DNA of 36,473 nucleotides from Lentisphaerota bacterium (GTDB lineage Bacteria; Verrucomicrobiota; Lentisphaeria; Victivallales; SZUA-371): NCBI GenBank assembly GCA_003246475.1, contig QKAL01000071.1, positions 1 to 36,473 of the forward strand, read 5' to 3'. Shown piece by piece: positions 16,109 to 23,802 of this stretch (position 1 is its first letter; each line of letters starts with the position of its first letter). The notes under the pieces were generated by a model. It saw only the letters and a program-made list of their open reading frames with translations, ran no database searches and was not told where the DNA came from. The position numbers and the translations under genes were made by a program.

Positions 16109-18433
16109 TCACATGGTTTTGTGCTTGTAGCGGGCAATAATGTGATCCTGCAACTCCGGTTCGATCAACTTGAACAACTGGGAATAACCGGCCACACGGA
16201 CTGGAATGTTGCCGAAGTGTTCAGGATCGGCCTTGGCCTTTTCCAGCTGGTCGGCGGAAACCACATTCCACTGTAACTGCCCGATCCCCATGCGGATCGC
16301 TGTCTTAATCAATTGTACCAGCATCTGTTGCCCTTCGACGTTCTCCAGTATTGACGGATGCAGATCGATAATTGCGGCAGAACCGGCGGCCGCTTTGTGG
16401 TGCGGCATTTTCGCGAGGCTACGGAACAGCGAGGTCAACCCGTTGAGATCGCGTCCCTGATGTGCAGAGAGTGAATAGGCCAACGGATCTCCGGCCAACC
16501 GTCCGTCCGGCAATGCCCCGACCGATTTGCCGAAGTCGATGTTTAGCTTGAAGGTAAAGAGGTGAACGAAGAAACGGGCTTCCGGCGTACTCATGGAGTC
16601 CATTTTGTCGATAAAGTAATTACAGATTTCGGCTGCCAGCGCATCCGGCTTGTCCTCGCCGTTACCGTACTTGGGTGCGCCTTTTGACAGTTTCTGTCGC
16701 AAGGCCTCGTGTCCCTGAAAGTTGTCCTTCAGGGCGAGGAGCAGCTCTCCAGCGTCGACGCTGCCTTCGTCATAGACGAATTTCTCCATGGCAGCGAGGG
16801 CATCGGCAGTGTCCGGTACTCCCATCAGGCAGATGGAATGGTAGTTGTATAGTGCGCCACCGTTGGTGATGTCGCGGCCGCGCTTGATGCAGTCATCGGT
16901 CAACAGCGACCATCCGGGCAACGGACCGAATTCACGCTGCAAATGCTCTCCGCGATGGCAGATGTAGACCATTCTGGCAGCAAAGAAATCGACTTGCTGG
17001 AAAAAGGCATGTTTGACTTCGTTGAAGGTTTGGAACGATGCCAATTCGCCGGTCTGCGGGCCGATCTGTTTTCCGGAGATCGGGTCTTTGCCGTCATAAA
17101 GAGCCAGTTCGAAACATTTGGTGGCATTGAACCATCCGGAAACGGCATGGGGATTGGCCTTGCCGGGAATCGTCAGTTCAACGCAGCCGATCGGTGAATA
17201 TTCTCGTGCATCATGCAACGGAATGCCCCGGTCGGTCAACGCCGGAATGAATGATTCGTCGTTGAAGAAGAACGGAATTCCGCCACCGCGGATCACAAGT
17301 TTGGCGCAGGCATTTAAAAATTCGTCAGGCGTATTGCGATCGATACGTACTGATAAGTCGCGCAGTTCTCCGAAAACAGCAGAGGCTTCCAGTATGATAT
17401 AACTCATGTCGGTAATGGCACTGCTGCCATCGGAATTGACGCCGCCCAGGGTAATCGCCTGAACATCATAGTCCAGATAGAGTTTTGCCGCCAGTTCCGT
17501 CATCAGGTCGACGGCATCCTCGCGGGTAATTCTTCCGGCGGCAAGGTCATTCTGATAGTAAGGTTCGAAGATCCGGTCCAGATGGCCTAGTGAGTTGGCA
17601 TTGATCCCGTCCTCGGCGCAGGTGACAAGGTGAGCGAACCAAAGACTCTGGACGGCTTCCCGTAATGTGGAGGCGCCGTGTTCAGGTACCCGGCGACAGG
17701 TTTTTGCCATGTCCAGCAGACGTTCGCGGTCGTTGGGGCAAGTGGTGTTGCCGGCCATTTTTACCGCCAGCTCCGCATAGCGACCGGCAATGATAATCGC
17801 GGCTTCGCAGATGGCGCGCAACCCATTCAGAAATGTTTCGCGCTGAGGATAATCCGGTTCGGTGATCTGGTGTGTTTGAAGTTCGGCGTCAATTTCGTTG
17901 AGCAATCCGCGGTAGCCGATGCGGACGACTTTGTCGTAATCGCGGATGGAGTGATTTTCGATCCAGCCGCCGCCCATAATGACATTGGATGATTTGGTGA
18001 CTCCCCAAGAACAGAGGATTTCCTTTATCTCTTCGGAAAGCGGTCCGATGGCGGTGGCGGAACAGCGGCGGCTGGCGTCGGTGACATCTCTGACGATGTC
18101 TTCAAGCTGGTCTTCATATCCCAGTTTGAGCAGTGCCTTTTGTTTTTCGTCATTACACTTCAGCGCTTGCGAGCCGAATGAATACCACTGGAAAGGGACC
18201 AGGTGTTCGCCTGCCAGGGTCCAGCCGGGATGGATAAAGATTTCAACCAGTTTTGAAAGTTCTTTAACCGTCTGGGCGCGAACCTGAAGAAATGACTGTT
18301 CGTTCGCTGTCTTCTGCGTTCTCCATGCAAGGGAAAGAGCTACGTCACGGACCATTGGGTTGAATCCGGGAACAAAGGATCCACCTCTTTTCTTGACATC
18401 GTTAAATATAAGGTCGAAAGTTTCTCGTTTCAT
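16109..18433 (-). CDS. Glycyl radical enzyme (PFL/dehydratase superfamily), substrate unknown
   Basis: The 774-residue protein belongs to the pyruvate formate-lyase-like superfamily, oxygen-sensitive enzymes that use a stored glycyl radical to make a cysteine thiyl radical. The glycyl motif RVAGYS is present with Gly749 26 residues from the end, and the active-site motif GCVE has Cys417 and Glu419. True pyruvate formate-lyases have a Cys-Cys pair. GCVE is typical of glycerol, propanediol and related dehydratases and of some C-C or C-N lyases, so a label of formate acetyltransferase would be misleading. No activating radical-SAM enzyme lies in the window. GAGGT precedes the ATG, a TATAAT promoter lies upstream and an AraC regulator sits directly upstream. 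An eliminase or dehydratase in polyol or sugar fermentation is a reasonable guess, not shown. Confidence 0.9.
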   Translation of the reverse strand: MKRETFDLIFNDVKKRGGSFVPGFNPMVRDVALSLAWRTQKTANEQSFLQVRAQTVKELSKLVEIFIHPGWTLAGEHLVPFQWYSFGSQALKCNDEKQKALLKLGYEDQLEDIVRDVTDASRRCSATAIGPLSEEIKEILCSWGVTKSSNVIMGGGWIENHSIRDYDKVVRIGYRGLLNEIDAELQTHQITEPDYPQRETFLNGLRAICEAAIIIAGRYAELAVKMAGNTTCPNDRERLLDMAKTCRRVPEHGASTLREAVQSLWFAHLVTCAEDGINANSLGHLDRIFEPYYQNDLAAGRITREDAVDLMTELAAKLYLDYDVQAITLGGVNSDGSSAITDMSYIILEASAVFGELRDLSVRIDRNTPDEFLNACAKLVIRGGGIPFFFNDESFIPALTDRGIPLHDAREYSPIGCVELTIPGKANPHAVSGWFNATKCFELALYDGKDPISGKQIGPQTGELASFQTFNEVKHAFFQQVDFFAARMVYICHRGEHLQREFGPLPGWSLLTDDCIKRGRDITNGGALYNYHSICLMGVPDTADALAAMEKFVYDEGSVDAGELLLALKDNFQGHEALRQKLSKGAPKYGNGEDKPDALAAEICNYFIDKMDSMSTPEARFFVHLFTFKLNIDFGKSVGALPDGRLAGDPLAYSLSAHQGRDLNGLTSLFRSLAKMPHHKAAAGSAAIIDLHPSILENVEGQQMLVQLIKTAIRMGIGQLQWNVVSADQLEKAKADPEHFGNIPVRVAGYSQLFKLIEPELQDHIIARYKHKTM

Positions 18434-18471
18434 CTATTGATACCTCAATGTTTATCTGTAACACTAGGAAT

Positions 18472-18500
18472 ATTATAGACGTTAAACGGTATTTTGTCTT
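18472..18500 (-). promoter_or_regulatory. Promoter of the glycyl radical enzyme gene
   Basis: On the minus strand AAGACA and a perfect TATAAT are 17 bases apart. The -35 box is imperfect, which fits an activator-dependent promoter. The start would be near 18465, about 30 bases before the ATG. Confidence 0.65.
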
Positions 18501-18508
18501 TGCCCGGA

Positions 18509-18535
18509 CGTATAACTATTTGTCTATTCGTATAA
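18509..18535 (-). promoter_or_regulatory. Direct repeat, candidate AraC-family activator site
   Basis: TTATACG occurs twice on the minus strand (plus-strand CGTATAA at 18509-18515 and 18529-18535), exactly 20 bases apart, about two helical turns. The nearer copy ends 8 bases before the -35 box. This is the classic arrangement for an AraC-type dimer. The distal copy lies within the last codons of the araC-like gene, so it is also constrained by coding. Confidence 0.5.
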
Positions 18536-19426
18536 ATTATGATGACTGCGAAATCCAGCGGGGGTATTTCCCGTAATACTCTTGAAGATGCGCGAAAAAT
18601 GGTGAACGTTGGCAAACCCATAGCGTTCGGCGATTTCCTTTACCGGAATCTTACCGTAGAGGAGTTCCGCTGATGCCAGTTGAATACGGTGACGGTTGAT
18701 ATACTTTTGTGGCGTCGTCCCGATGGTTTGGCGGAAAACCCGGCAGAATAACGCACGGCTGACCCCGGCGATGTCGGCCAGTTCTTCCAGCGACAACCGC
18801 GTTTCGGGATGGGCCTGGATATATCGCACGGCTTTGTCGATGGCATTCTGGTGGTTATGCAGCGTGACGGATTTCAGCGTCGTTCCCATGTTTGCGTAAA
18901 GCAACGCGATTATTTCCAGCAATAGTCCTTTTCGCTGGAGATGCGCAGTGATTCCTTCGCGCTCAGCGGTATCCAGCAGCTGGAAAAAGATCTGTTCATA
19001 GGCGGGGTAGTTATTCAGCCGTTGATAGGCGGGCAGTTCAGGCGGCAGGCAATCCTTGAGTTCTGCATCGGAATAGGGACAGGGGTACAGGCAACGTGAC
19101 GCGGGAATCTCGTTCAAGTCGAAATGCAGGTTGAGCATACGGATCTCAGTATTTTCCGCCAGGACAAAGTGGTATCCCTCTCCGGGGCGCCGGAGGATGA
19201 CACATCTGGGCACAATCGGATATATCTTGCCGCTGATATGATACTCCCCTTTCCCTGTATGGAAGTAATGCAGCGCGTGGTCGCCCAGCTTCTCCTTGAG
19301 AAACAGTCGGGGAAGATTTTGGGTTATCGGGAAGTTGTGTGCCAGACGCAGATAAGGCGACCAGGGCAGGAGTGTATCGTGAACCGCCGGGTTGCGAAAG
19401 GCGTCGGGTGTGTTGATCTGCGACAA
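18524..19426 (-). CDS. AraC-family transcriptional regulator (TTG start)
   Basis: The 300-residue regulator has an N-terminal cupin-like ligand-binding region (about 30-150, including the HYFHTGKGEYHISGK strands) and a C-terminal pair of helix-turn-helix motifs (about 195-295: LSLEELADIAGVSRALFCRVF, then VKEIAERYGFANVHHFSRIFK followed by NTPAGFR). The start is TTG at 19426 with GAGGG upstream. The next in-frame ATG is about 95 residues in and would remove most of the sensor domain, so TTG is well supported. The gene ends about 90 bases before the glycyl radical enzyme on the same strand and most likely controls it in response to a sugar or polyol. Confidence 0.9.
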   Translation of the reverse strand: MSQINTPDAFRNPAVHDTLLPWSPYLRLAHNFPITQNLPRLFLKEKLGDHALHYFHTGKGEYHISGKIYPIVPRCVILRRPGEGYHFVLAENTEIRMLNLHFDLNEIPASRCLYPCPYSDAELKDCLPPELPAYQRLNNYPAYEQIFFQLLDTAEREGITAHLQRKGLLLEIIALLYANMGTTLKSVTLHNHQNAIDKAVRYIQAHPETRLSLEELADIAGVSRALFCRVFRQTIGTTPQKYINRHRIQLASAELLYGKIPVKEIAERYGFANVHHFSRIFKSITGNTPAGFRSHHNLYE

Positions 19427-19446
19427 TTCTATTCCCTCGCTGGTTA

Positions 19447-19474
19447 AATTTAGAATGTTATATTAGCGCGTCAA
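19447..19474 (-). promoter_or_regulatory. Possible promoter of the araC-like gene
   Basis: On the minus strand TTGACG and TAAATT are 16 bases apart, leaving a very short leader that contains the GAGGG ribosome site. Other box choices exist nearby (TTGCCG with TAATAT), so the exact promoter is uncertain. Confidence 0.3.
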
Positions 19475-19548
19475 CACGATTACGGCAACCCCATGTCGCA
19501 ATGTTTCTCACGGGTAATGATAAAAGTACAAAAAAGCCGGCCTCGAAT

Positions 19549-19579
19549 TTGACAAAAGATTGAAATGACCGCAAATTAT
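19549..19579 (+). promoter_or_regulatory. Possible promoter of the apgM-like gene
   Basis: A perfect TTGACA at 19549-19554 is followed at 17-19 bases by CAAATTAT, a poor -10 region. It points toward the gene that starts at 19662. Only the -35 box is convincing. Confidence 0.3.
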
Positions 19580-19661
19580 GTGCATGACGCCAAAGGTGCG
19601 TTTTTTTTCGCAACCGGGTTTGTTTGTTGTGTATTACAGCTTGGATCTCAGGAGTTTTAAT

Positions 19662-20870
19662 ATGTCTAAAGCGATTATTTTTCTGGCCGACGGAATGGCC
19701 GACGAACCAATAGAAAGTCTGGGCGGAAAGACACCGCTGGAAGCGGTCGAAACCCCCGCGATGGATCGCATTGCCGCCAGCGGCGCCAGCGGTACGTTTC
19801 TTTCCCTGCCGGAAGGGTTTCCGACATCCTCCGATGCCGCCAATATGTCGGTTCTCGGTTACAACCTGGCCGAGTTTTACCCCGGTCGCGGCCCGATCGA
19901 GGCGGCAAGCCAGGGCATTGTCCTGAAGGATGACGACATCGCCTGGCGATGCAATCTGGTCTATGTCGACCCGCAGGGCATTCTGATCGACTATTCTGCC
20001 GGGCATATCGACAACGCCGTTTCCTCGGAACTGATGCGCGATCTGCAGCGGGAATTCGGTTCTGCCGAGGTTACCTTTTACCCCGGCGTCAGTTACCGCA
20101 ATCTCCTGGTTCTGCACGGTAAAAATTTTTCCGCCAACATCGATTACGCCAAACCGGACTCTTCGCAGGGAGAACACATTTCCAGCTTGCGGTTGAAAGC
20201 GCTTGACGACAGCCGGGAGGCAGCATACACCGTGGCGTTTTTGGAAGACCTTGATCGCCGGACTGCCGCATTTCTGGCGCGGCATCCGCTGACGCAGAAC
20301 GTTGAAAGACCCGGCAACCGCATCTGGCCGTGGAGCCCGGGACATCGTCCGTCCTTTACTCCCTTTGCGCAAAAATACGCAGGAAAAACGGCGGCGGTCA
20401 TCAGCGCGGTGGATGTGATCCAGGGTATCGGCAAATGCGCGAAAATGGATGTGATTATGGTACCAGGCGCCACGGGATATATTGATACCAACTATGAGGG
20501 TAAAGCCAGGGCGGCGATTGAAGCGATCAAGACGCATGACATGGTCTATGTGCATGTCGAGGCTATCGACGAGTGTTCGCACATGGGGGATCTGAGGTTG
20601 AAGATGCAGGCGATCCGGGATTTCGATCAGCGCATTGTGGCCCCGATCATGGCCGCCTGCGGCGACGACATTACCTATGCCGTCCTGCCAGACCACCCGG
20701 TTCCGCTGGCGCTGCGGGCGCATACCAGAACGCCGGTGCCGGTTGCGATCTGCGGCCCCGGTATCGTACCGGACAAGATCATGAGCTACACAGAAAAACT
20801 TGCGCCGCAGGGCAGTATCGGCGCGTTGAAGGAAGATGAGTTCATCCGTCTGGTACTCGGGATCAAATAA
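19662..20870 (+). CDS. ApgM-type cofactor-independent phosphoglycerate mutase, or ApgM-like homoserine kinase
   Basis: The 402-residue protein belongs to the alkaline phosphatase superfamily, close to archaeal-type 2,3-bisphosphoglycerate-independent phosphoglycerate mutase. Landmarks are the N-terminal metal motif FLADGMADEP, the catalytic serine region TSSDAANMSVLGY, VHVEAIDECSHMGD and LPDHPVPLALRAHTRTPVPVAI. Bacterial members of this subgroup have also been proposed to act as homoserine kinases (a TIGRFAM family carries that name), and sequence alone does not separate the roles. No threonine or glycolytic genes are adjacent. The ORF track begins 28 codons too early: ATG19662 has AGGAG seven bases upstream and starts exactly at the family's first strand (MSKAIIFLADG). 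Confidence 0.88.
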   Translation: MSKAIIFLADGMADEPIESLGGKTPLEAVETPAMDRIAASGASGTFLSLPEGFPTSSDAANMSVLGYNLAEFYPGRGPIEAASQGIVLKDDDIAWRCNLVYVDPQGILIDYSAGHIDNAVSSELMRDLQREFGSAEVTFYPGVSYRNLLVLHGKNFSANIDYAKPDSSQGEHISSLRLKALDDSREAAYTVAFLEDLDRRTAAFLARHPLTQNVERPGNRIWPWSPGHRPSFTPFAQKYAGKTAAVISAVDVIQGIGKCAKMDVIMVPGATGYIDTNYEGKARAAIEAIKTHDMVYVHVEAIDECSHMGDLRLKMQAIRDFDQRIVAPIMAACGDDITYAVLPDHPVPLALRAHTRTPVPVAICGPGIVPDKIMSYTEKLAPQGSIGALKEDEFIRLVLGIK

Positions 20871-20879
20871 CACATAGTT

Positions 20880-20912
20880 CTGCCGGTCCGTTATTGGATC
20901 GGCAGCTTTTAA
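20880..20912 (+). terminator. Probable terminator after the apgM-like gene
   Basis: CTGCCGGTCC pairs with GGATCGGCAG (10 bp with one G-T pair) around a 6-base loop. The following T run is short (four T), so termination may be partial and some read-through into the next gene is possible. Confidence 0.6.
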
Positions 20913-20921
20913 TGGGGGGCT

Positions 20922-22370
20922 ATGAACAGTACACGGGAAAAAATGAAATGGGTGGCGTTGATACCGTTTCTTTTTGCTGCCATCGCCCCGCTGGCGTGGC
21001 TGTTTCGTCCGCTCTGGTTCGACGAGGCGTTAACCGTGATGGAGTTCATGCCCCTTGAGAATCCCGCCGATATCTACTGGCGCTACAACATCCCCAACAA
21101 CCATATACTGTTCACGCTGTTGCTTCGAGCCTGGAATGAACTGACCATGATGACCGGTCTGACCGGAGATTTCATCCTGCGCGGGCTGCCGCTGTTGATT
21201 AATGCCGCCGCGTTTCTCGTCTCGTTCCGGATCTGGAAACGCCGGGGCGGGTTCATGGCGGCAACGCTGATATTGATGGTTTTCGTAGTGTCACGGCCGT
21301 TTGAAATCTACAGCATGGCGTTGCGGGGGTATATGCTGTCGTTTCTTCTGGTGACTCTGGGACTGGAATGTTTCCGGCGCTGGAATGAGACCCGCAAGCT
21401 CCGCTATTGTTCCTGGTTCTTTATGATTGCGCTGGCGGCACTGGCGACCATGCCGTCGAATCTTCTGGCGTTCGCCGCCATTGCACTGTTTTTCCTGCCG
21501 GAAAAATTCCGAGAAATTTTCCGACCGAAATTTTTGCTTCCTGCGCTGTTGCCGGTTGTAGCGTTTTTTTGCGTCTACTTGCCGATCTGGCACAAGCTGA
21601 TGCGTAATCTGGCGCTGAAAGAGGGATGGCACGATGCTTTCCGGGCGGTGTTGATAGTCTATTCCGGATGGGTCTATGCTACGTTGCCGTTACTGCTGGT
21701 GGCGGCAATTGGCATGGTCTGGTGCCTGCGGGGACACCGATTCAATTTTAACTATGCCGGGAGGGTGATGATTTTCCTGCTGCCGCTCATGCTCTGGCCG
21801 GTTATGCGCCCGTACCCGTTCCCCCGGGTATTCTTCAGTATCTGGCCGGTGTGGTTGATGCTGGTTCTGGTAGGATTGCGTCCGGTCATGAGCGTAATCC
21901 GGCGACGGTGGGGCTGGTATCGCGCGGGACTGATGCTAATGGGGCTGATCACCATGAGCTGTATTTGGGGCGTAATAACCCGTAATTTGGCTCCGGAAGC
22001 ATCAAAGGTCATTGTCGCCAATAAGGGGCTTGACGACTATTTCTGGCCTTACTACATCGATATAGGAAACTATTCTCCGGAGGCTACGATCCGAGCGGTC
22101 AAGAAAGACTCCAGTCCTGTTTACGCCAGTTTCAGCGCCGACCGCTATCCGCTGATGTATTACGGCTGGCTGCGTGGGATGGAGCCGTCCCGCTGGCAGT
22201 TTGATATTCCGGGCCGTATACAGTTGCAGACGCTGCCGGAAGGCTGTCTGGTGATTCTTTCCTCAAGTGAGCCGCCGGAGATAACGGCAGCACGATTTCA
22301 TGGCACATTGACCTTGTGGAAGGAGAACGGCTATCACTATATCTATCGTTTTTACGCCGCAAAACCCTGA
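20922..22370 (+). CDS. Polytopic membrane protein, GT-C (ArnT/PMT-like) glycosyltransferase candidate
   Basis: The 482-residue protein has about ten or more hydrophobic segments. The first ends just before LWFDEALTV, whose Asp34-Glu35 pair in the first extracytoplasmic loop matches the acidic catalytic motif of GT-C glycosyltransferases that use polyprenyl-phosphate sugars. A conserved-looking NNHILFTLLLRAW segment follows, and the C-terminal 120 residues form a soluble domain. Such enzymes glycosylate lipids, proteins or surface polymers from the periplasmic side. The acceptor and sugar cannot be read from the sequence. A GGGGGG ribosome site precedes the ATG. The gene leads a tightly spaced plus-strand series (marC, pgl, larC). 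Confidence 0.75.
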   Translation: MNSTREKMKWVALIPFLFAAIAPLAWLFRPLWFDEALTVMEFMPLENPADIYWRYNIPNNHILFTLLLRAWNELTMMTGLTGDFILRGLPLLINAAAFLVSFRIWKRRGGFMAATLILMVFVVSRPFEIYSMALRGYMLSFLLVTLGLECFRRWNETRKLRYCSWFFMIALAALATMPSNLLAFAAIALFFLPEKFREIFRPKFLLPALLPVVAFFCVYLPIWHKLMRNLALKEGWHDAFRAVLIVYSGWVYATLPLLLVAAIGMVWCLRGHRFNFNYAGRVMIFLLPLMLWPVMRPYPFPRVFFSIWPVWLMLVLVGLRPVMSVIRRRWGWYRAGLMLMGLITMSCIWGVITRNLAPEASKVIVANKGLDDYFWPYYIDIGNYSPEATIRAVKKDSSPVYASFSADRYPLMYYGWLRGMEPSRWQFDIPGRIQLQTLPEGCLVILSSSEPPEITAARFHGTLTLWKENGYHYIYRFYAAKP

Positions 22371-22398
22371 TTATATCAATAAAATATGAGGTTTGCAT

Positions 22399-23019
22399 AT
22401 GGCATTTACGCTAAATCAGTGTATTGGTACTTTTATTAAGTTCTTTTGCCTGCTGACGCCGTTTTTCGTGCTCAGTATGTTTATTGCCATGACGGCGGAG
22501 ATGGATGCCCGCAGGCAGACCCGTACCGCATTGAAGACCACGCTGGCGATTCTGGTGATCTGCATGTCGTTGTATTTTCTCGGCAAGCCGATCTTCGATT
22601 TGTTCGGCATTACGCTGGACGCTTTTCGGATTGGAGCTGGCGCCATTCTTTTTTTGACGGCGGTGGGAATTGTCATGGATAAGGGTAAGGTTGGCGGTTC
22701 GCCGTCGCAGCCGGAAGTGCAGGAAGGGGCGATCTGTGTTGTCCCGTTGGCGATTCCGTTTGCTGTGGGACCCGGTACCACTGGGGCGATTATGGTTATG
22801 AGTGCTGAAAACCAGTCGGCGGCTGAACATGTGATGAGTTGTGCGGGTTTGGCGCTGGCGGTGCTGTTTGTAGGTCTGATCCTGGTTCTTGCCACGTTTT
22901 TAGAGCGTTTGGTGGGAAAAAACGGCATCCGGGTGTTCAGCAAACTTACTGGTTTGATCCTGGCGGCACTGGCCGCGCAATTGATTTTTACCGGAATAAA
23001 AAATTTTCTGGGACTGTAG
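22399..23019 (+). CDS. MarC-family integral membrane protein
   Basis: The 206-residue protein matches the MarC family: about six transmembrane helices with a central VVPLAIPFAVGPGTTGAIMV segment, the most typical stretch of the family. Function is unsettled; an early link to multiple antibiotic resistance was not supported, and transport is assumed. The ORF track starts at a TTG two codons upstream, but ATG22399 has GAGGT at good spacing. It lies 28 bases after the GT-C gene and 24 bases before pgl, so it is probably in the same transcript. Confidence 0.88.
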   Translation: MAFTLNQCIGTFIKFFCLLTPFFVLSMFIAMTAEMDARRQTRTALKTTLAILVICMSLYFLGKPIFDLFGITLDAFRIGAGAILFLTAVGIVMDKGKVGGSPSQPEVQEGAICVVPLAIPFAVGPGTTGAIMVMSAENQSAAEHVMSCAGLALAVLFVGLILVLATFLERLVGKNGIRVFSKLTGLILAALAAQLIFTGIKNFLGL

Positions 23020-23043
23020 CGGTTTCAAAGTGAGGATACAGAG

Positions 23044-23763
23044 ATGAACTTCAGAAACGTGATGCGGTTCGAGTCGCCGGCGGAGATGTCCGTGGCGGCA
23101 TTGAGTACGCTGGCGGGTTATGCGCAGACGGTGATTCGTGCCCGGGGCAGAGTCAATATTGTGCTTTCCGGCGGCAATTCGCCGCTCGGGATGTATACAC
23201 TGATCTCACGCGGTGGCAATACCGACATCCTGCCATGGGATAAGGTCCATTTATATTGGGGCGATGAACGTTTTGTCCCCTGCCACCATCCCGACAACAA
23301 CTATTCCACCGCTATGGATATGTTTATTTCCCGTCTTTCCATCCCCAGAGAGAATATCCATCCGATCAATACCGGCCTGTCCACACCGGCGGAGGCCGCC
23401 GCGGCCTACCGTGATGAACTGCAATTGATCTCCGGGGATCCCATTCCCGTTTTTGACTTGATCCTGCTGGGGTTGGGTAAAGACGGCCATACCGCTTCGC
23501 TTTTTCCCAATTCTCCGGCCTTGAACGAACAACATTTATCGGTGGTCGATACCCCGGCGCCAACGTCTTCAACCCCGCATGTGCCCCGGATTACCATCAC
23601 TTTTCCAGTTCTCAAGCGGGCGCGCAAGATTTTTGTTATCTCTGCCGGGGCGGAAAAACTCCATGTCGTCGATTTTGTGCTTTCGGAGTTTGAAAAAGAG
23701 GTGAAATATCCGGTTCAGATGATTGAAAACTCCAATATCAGCTGGTTTGTCAGCAATCAATAA
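23044..23763 (+). CDS. pgl: 6-phosphogluconolactonase
   Basis: The 239-residue protein is a DevB/SOL-type 6-phosphogluconolactonase, which hydrolyses 6-phosphogluconolactone in the oxidative pentose phosphate pathway. Visible family motifs are NIVLSGGNSP, the VHLYWGDERFVP strand, the DNNYS segment and LILLGLGKDGHTASLFP, with normal length. GAGGA sits eight bases before the ATG. No glucose-6-phosphate dehydrogenase or 6-phosphogluconate dehydrogenase gene is adjacent. The neighbours (MarC, LarC) give no pathway link. Confidence 0.93.
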   Translation: MNFRNVMRFESPAEMSVAALSTLAGYAQTVIRARGRVNIVLSGGNSPLGMYTLISRGGNTDILPWDKVHLYWGDERFVPCHHPDNNYSTAMDMFISRLSIPRENIHPINTGLSTPAEAAAAYRDELQLISGDPIPVFDLILLGLGKDGHTASLFPNSPALNEQHLSVVDTPAPTSSTPHVPRITITFPVLKRARKIFVISAGAEKLHVVDFVLSEFEKEVKYPVQMIENSNISWFVSNQ

Positions 23764-23802
23764 CTTAATTCCGCAACAGATATTTCAGGGGAGAAAGCAA
23801 CT

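Noticed and set aside
19578-19661. 28-codon N-terminal extension of the apgM-like ORF
   Set aside because: AGGAG before ATG19662 and the family's N-terminal strand set the start; the extension has no family resemblance.
19458-20873. 471-codon minus-strand ORF covering the whole apgM-like gene
   Set aside because: It is exactly antisense to a well-matched enzyme, and its Arg/His/Gly-rich sequence is typical of a GC-biased shadow frame; no ribosome site or family resemblance.
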